NCBI GenBank assembly: GCA_963790525.1 | Contig: CAWBOV010000005.1 | Location: forward strand, 186,001-250,000 | Source of the DNA: CAWBOV01 sp963790525 | GTDB taxonomy: Bacteria > Actinomycetota > Actinomycetes > Mycobacteriales > Jatrophihabitantaceae | Length of the DNA stretch: 64,000 bases | Direction: 5' to 3' | Shown here: in pieces, positions 61,043 through 64,000 of the stretch | Numbering within the stretch: the stretch's first letter is position 1 | How the letters are laid out: every line of letters starts with the position of its first letter | The notes under the pieces: generated by a model | Databases searched by the model: none | What the model saw: only the letters and a program-made list of their open reading frames with translations | What the model was told of the DNA's origin: nothing | Program-made: the position numbers and the translations under genes

Positions 61043-62304
61043 GAACGGACTCCTTGCTGTGACAGGGGAAGCAGGCCGCGGACGGGCCGCCCGCAGCCAC
61101 GGCCGCCGAGATGGGCCGTCACGTCGGCATCGAAGTGCGCGAGGGCCGAGCGGACGAACCGGGCGGCACCGTCGGGGTGGGCGCACGCGCCGCGACCGGG
61201 CAGGAGCGCGGTGTGGCGGTGCGCGGCGGCCTGCCCGGCGCGGTCGCCACGCAGGATCGCGTCGAGGTCCGCGGCCAGAGCAGGCAGCCCGAACATGCAG
61301 GGACCGCACTGCTTCGCCGACTCCCCGGCCAGCCAGTGCGCCACCCGGGCGACCTCACCCAGGGCGCACGTGCCGGGATCCATCACGAGCACGACCCCGG
61401 CGCCGAGGCTGCCGCCGAGTGCGGCGACGCGCGCCGCGGACAGCGGGATGTCCGGTGCCGGGGGCACCCACGCGCCGTGATAGCCGCCCAGCAGGACCCC
61501 GGCGGCCGGGCCGGCCTGCGCCGCGTCGAGCAGCACGCCGAGCGGGATGCCGTTCGGGGCCTCGACGACGCCGGGACGCCCGACCGCGCCGCCCACGGTG
61601 TAGAGCATGGTGCCCGGTTCGGTGGTCAGACCGGTGCGGGCGAAGCCGGCCGGGCCCAGCCGGGCCAGCACGGCGAGCTGGGCGAAGGTCTCGACGTTGG
61701 ACACGAACGTCGGCTTGCCGTCCAGACCGGAATGGTGCGGGAGGTGACGGCGCCCCGGGGGCAGAGCGGCGGCACCGGACAGGTGCGACAGGACGGCGCG
61801 GATCTCGCCGCTGACGAATCCGTGGGTGGAGCGGACGACCTTCACCCGGGCGCAGTCGCCCCGTTCGCGGGTGGCGGCGAGCAGGGACTCGGCCGCGACC
61901 GCATCGTGGACGGAGATCACCACCTCGCCGGCGCCCACGGCCGCCGCCACGACGATCGCTCCGTCGAGGACGAGGTGCGGGGCCATCCGCATGAGGACGC
62001 GGTCCTTGGCGCTGGCCGGCTCGCTCTCGCTGCCGTTGACGACCACCGCGTGCACGCCGTTCGCCGGCAGCGCGGCGAGCTTGGTGCTCACGGGGAACGC
62101 CGCGCCGCCGCGCCCGGTGAGGTTGACCGCGGCCGACCACTCGACCAGGCGACGCCGATCGAGCACCGGCAGCGGGCCGTGCAGGGCGGCATGGGCGCGG
62201 GCGTCGACCCGACCGGTCTGGCCGACCCCGGCCAGCAACCGCGCGGGGCCGATCGTCCACACGGGGACCGCCGCGACGGGGGGAGCGTCTGCCATGAGAG
62301 TCAT
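61039..62304 (-). CDS. NuoF-like NADH-binding flavoprotein with altered Fe-S motif
   Basis: 421 residues related to the 51-kDa subunit of complex I. FMN/NADH region: NLTGRGGAAFPVSTKLAAL (the GRGGAGFP motif), VVVNGSESEPASAKDRVLM, VFSNVETF-like segment (TFVSNVETFAQLAVLARLGP). SLBB-like part LYTVGGAVGRPGVVEAPNGI; then the Fe-S helix, where complex I has ESCGxCxPC, reads ESAKQCGPCMFGLPAL. The first Cys is Ala, leaving C, C and a later C in GRGACAHPDG. It may carry an incomplete or 3-Cys cluster. ATG 62304 is 6 nt after GGAGG and overlaps the preceding stop. No other complex I genes are present. Confidence 0.85.
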   Translation of the reverse strand: MTLMADAPPVAAVPVWTIGPARLLAGVGQTGRVDARAHAALHGPLPVLDRRRLVEWSAAVNLTGRGGAAFPVSTKLAALPANGVHAVVVNGSESEPASAKDRVLMRMAPHLVLDGAIVVAAAVGAGEVVISVHDAVAAESLLAATRERGDCARVKVVRSTHGFVSGEIRAVLSHLSGAAALPPGRRHLPHHSGLDGKPTFVSNVETFAQLAVLARLGPAGFARTGLTTEPGTMLYTVGGAVGRPGVVEAPNGIPLGVLLDAAQAGPAAGVLLGGYHGAWVPPAPDIPLSAARVAALGGSLGAGVVLVMDPGTCALGEVARVAHWLAGESAKQCGPCMFGLPALAADLDAILRGDRAGQAAAHRHTALLPGRGACAHPDGAARFVRSALAHFDADVTAHLGGRGCGRPVRGLLPLSQQGVRS

Positions 62305-62974
62305 CGGGGTCCTCCAACGAGTGCGGACGGGCGGGGAGTGCGCGGCGACGGAGTGGCGGGTACCGCGTCGGGGCCGGCGGGTACCGCGTCGGGGCCGGTG
62401 GGTACCGCGTTGGGGGCGGCCGGCGCGGTGATGCGCCCGCCGGTGCGCATCGGCGTCGGGCGCAGCCGCAGCCCGAGCGCGATGACCACCGCGGCGACGG
62501 CGACGAGGTCGATGAGCCGCACCCAGACCGCGGTGGCGTCGGTGCCGGCGAGGAAGCCGTGCAGGACGGCGACGGCCCAGGCCCCGTAGGAGGCGATGTG
62601 GATGCCGCGCCAGGTCTTCACGGCGCGGGGGACGTCGTCATCCGGCCCCGGGCGGCACCCATGACCGAGACCAGGACGAACAGGTACAGCGCGATCGTCC
62701 CGAGCCCGACGGCGAGCGGCCGGTAGCTGGACGTGAACGGGATCGCGACCGAGGCCAGCGAGATGCCCGACTTGCCGTCCAGGACGAGCGCGGTGATGTG
62801 CCCGACCAGGATCACGAGCCCGACGACGGCAGCGGCCCGGTGCAGGTACTGCACGATGACCCGCCGCCCGAGCGCGGAGCCGGGGACGGAGGCGAGGGCG
62901 CCGAGCACGGTGGCCATGCTCAGCGCGATGAGGGCGGAGAGGCCGGCCGCGCGGGCCAGGTACCAGAGCGTCAT
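62301..62974 (-). CDS. Ferric-reductase-like transmembrane haem protein (one frameshift)
   Basis: Six-helix membrane protein of the ferric reductase/YedZ type, about 224 residues. From ATG 62974: LARAAGLSALIALSMATVLG (TM1), VIVQYLHRAAAVVGLVILVG with HITALVLDG (two His 14 apart), YRPLAVGLGTIALYLFVLVS (TM4). After one indel near 62620 come TWRGIHIASYGAWAVAVLHG (two His 13 apart) and IDLVAVAAVVIALGLRLRP. The four His would ligate two b haems across the membrane. Without an indel the fragments are two ORFs overlapping by GTGA; a single protein is much more likely. It lacks a fused NADPH-flavin domain, which the NuoF-like protein downstream may supply. Confidence 0.8.
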
Positions 62975-62978
62975 GTCC

Positions 62979-63929
62979 TCACGCTGCCGATCGTCCGGCG
63001 ACAGCCGGGACACGCGTGCCGTCCGGGGCCACGGGCTGCGGATCGGGCCACGAGCCGAGGACGCGGACCGTTCCGTCCCGGTGCACGAGCCGCGCCGGGT
63101 GGCCGAGCATGGCGAGCCATTCCTCGGCCCGCTCACCCAGCACGATCGCGCCGGTGCTGGCGGTGTTGGCCGCGACCGCCGAGGGAGCGGCTACGGTCGC
63201 GGTGCGCCAGGGGCCGTCGCTCGGTTGCCCGGTGCGGGGGTCGATGATGTGGTGGCGCTCGCGGCCGTCCAGGTTCCAGCGGCGCACGGTGGTCGTCGAG
63301 GTGGTCATACCGCCGTCGGCCAGCGTGACCTGCTGGCCCACACCGCCGGCCCGTTCGGCCACCGCGATCGGCCAGCCGCCCTCCATCGGACCCGCGACCG
63401 CCAGGTCGCCACCGATCTCGACGAGCACCGAGGTGTCGTAGCGCTCGCGGATCCGGCGCGCGGCCAGGTCCGCGGTGTGCGCCTTCGCGGTGGCGCCGAG
63501 GTCGAGCGCGGTGCCCACCGGAACGGTGAGCAGGTTGATGTCCCGGTTGATCCGGACGCCGGTCCAGCCGGCGGTGCGCAGCGCCTGCAGGGGGCGCGCC
63601 GGGCCGGGCACGAGTGCGATGTCGCGGTCGTAGCCCTGCGCCCGCAGCGCCCGCCCGATCGTCGGGTCGACGGCGCCGTCGCTCTCGCGAGCCGCGGTGA
63701 GGGCGACGTCCACGAAGTCGACGAGCAGCCGCGAGACCGGGACGGGGCGCCCGGCGAGGCGGTTGGCGCGGCTGAGCTCCGAGTCGCCGCGGAACCTGCT
63801 GGTCGCCGCGTCGACGTCGGCCATGAGGGCGACGAGGTCCATCGCGGCGGGGGCCAGCGCATCCGGGTCGCTCACCGTCACCCGGACGGTGCAACTCCAG
63901 GCCTGCCAGGTGGTCGAGGACAGTTTCAT
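62979..63929 (-). CDS. apbE: FAD:protein FMN transferase
   Basis: ApbE family, 316 residues. Attaches FMN covalently to Thr/Ser of extracytoplasmic flavoproteins. Motifs: MADVDAATSRFRGDSELSRA, ESDGAVDPTIGRALRAQGYD, ALDLGATAKAHTADLAARRI, VLVEIGGDLAVAGPMEGGWP and RERHHIIDPRTGQPSDGPWR (Mg site), with AANTASTGAIVLG at the end. No Cys lipobox at the N-terminus (MKLSSTTWQAWSCTVRV), so secretion is unclear. The start overlaps the stop of the preceding gene (ATGA), whose product is presumably its flavinylation target. Confidence 0.92.
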   Translation of the reverse strand: MKLSSTTWQAWSCTVRVTVSDPDALAPAAMDLVALMADVDAATSRFRGDSELSRANRLAGRPVPVSRLLVDFVDVALTAARESDGAVDPTIGRALRAQGYDRDIALVPGPARPLQALRTAGWTGVRINRDINLLTVPVGTALDLGATAKAHTADLAARRIRERYDTSVLVEIGGDLAVAGPMEGGWPIAVAERAGGVGQQVTLADGGMTTSTTTVRRWNLDGRERHHIIDPRTGQPSDGPWRTATVAAPSAVAANTASTGAIVLGERAEEWLAMLGHPARLVHRDGTVRVLGSWPDPQPVAPDGTRVPAVAGRSAA

Positions 63930-64000
63930 GACCCGTTGCTCCCGCCGGAGGTGGTGGTGCTGGACGAGGAACCGACGCTCGTGCCCGAGTTCGTCGTCCC
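63926..64000 (-). CDS. C-terminal end of a Ser/Thr/Gly-rich protein, probably an FMN-binding protein
   Basis: Only the last 24 residues are in the window: GTTNSGTSVGSSSSTTTSGG then SNGS, a low-complexity linker or tail, with TGA at 63926-63928 overlapping the apbE start. From its place before apbE and a ferric-reductase-like gene I infer a secreted or anchored FMN-binding-domain protein, but the domain itself lies outside. Confidence 0.5.
   Translation of the reverse strand, partial: GTTNSGTSVGSSSSTTTSGGSNGS

Noticed and set aside
1..64000. tRNA, rRNA, IS elements, prophage or integrase genes
   Set aside because: I looked for cloverleaf 3' ends, transposase motifs and phage genes by eye and saw none; a tRNA scan would settle it.

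Overview
The window is GC-rich DNA (third codon positions almost all G or C) from an actinobacterium. Family markers point the same way: mycothiol glycosyltransferase (mshA), SenX3/RegX3/PhoU, an F420-type luciferase-like oxidoreductase, a BldN-type sigma factor with its DUF5667 partner, a type VII secretion mycosin with WXG-type substrates, bS22, and many -10 boxes only 6-8 nt from the start codon (leaderless mRNAs). A Frankineae-like genus (for example Jatrophihabitans) is my guess, not something the sequence proves. I saw no rRNA, tRNA, IS element, integrase or CRISPR array.

Layout. 1-8.8 kb: the tetrapyrrole region, with argS (5' end only), hemB, a divergent enoyl-CoA hydratase, and the tight operon rex-hemA-hemC-cobA/hemD behind a perfect Rex operator (6868-6887), then a glutaredoxin-like gene and an AMP-ligase. 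9-15 kb: bldN-like sigma factor, small ORF, DUF5667 membrane partner, HAD phosphatase, then two WXG-type secretion substrates and a mycosin. 15-21 kb: acyltransferase, epimerase, bS22 with a 93-bp tandem duplication behind it, an excisionase-type HTH gene, proC, a TIM-barrel isomerase, Ppx/GppA and a divergent Cys-cluster protein. 21.7-33.7 kb: regX3-senX3 // phoU, gpmA, then a TetR/MFS/DUF309/LLM block, then ybjN, mshA, murB and a Dyp peroxidase.

33.7-45.5 kb: a His/Asp-repeat secreted protein next to a NarL-type two-component system, DUF5313, repeat-rich intergenic DNA, a universal stress protein / small membrane protein / Na+-solute symporter operon, a methyltransferase, a 5'-3' exonuclease ending in a sliding-clamp motif, SixA and an MMPL transporter. 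45.7-51.3 kb: a large AAA-LuxR regulator, a PEP-utilising-type protein without an ATP-grasp domain, and a VOC protein. 51.4-60.3 kb: secreted and lipid-anchored proteins, geranylgeranyl reductase-like and proline iminopeptidase genes, and a 58-bp hairpin. 60.3-64 kb: trmL and a five-gene operon (FMN-binding protein, ApbE, ferric-reductase-like membrane protein, NuoF-like protein, ferredoxin) that looks like a flavin-based transmembrane electron-transfer chain. This is the most attractive candidate for an under-described system here.

A caution for every reader: many conserved, often essential genes (rex, plsC, the epimerase, proC, regX3, senX3, the symporter, the MMPL gene and others) are broken by single-base insertions or deletions. 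They cluster in patches and the proteins resume perfectly in another frame, so I read them as sequence errors, not pseudogenes. Coordinates of such genes span the whole reconstructed gene.
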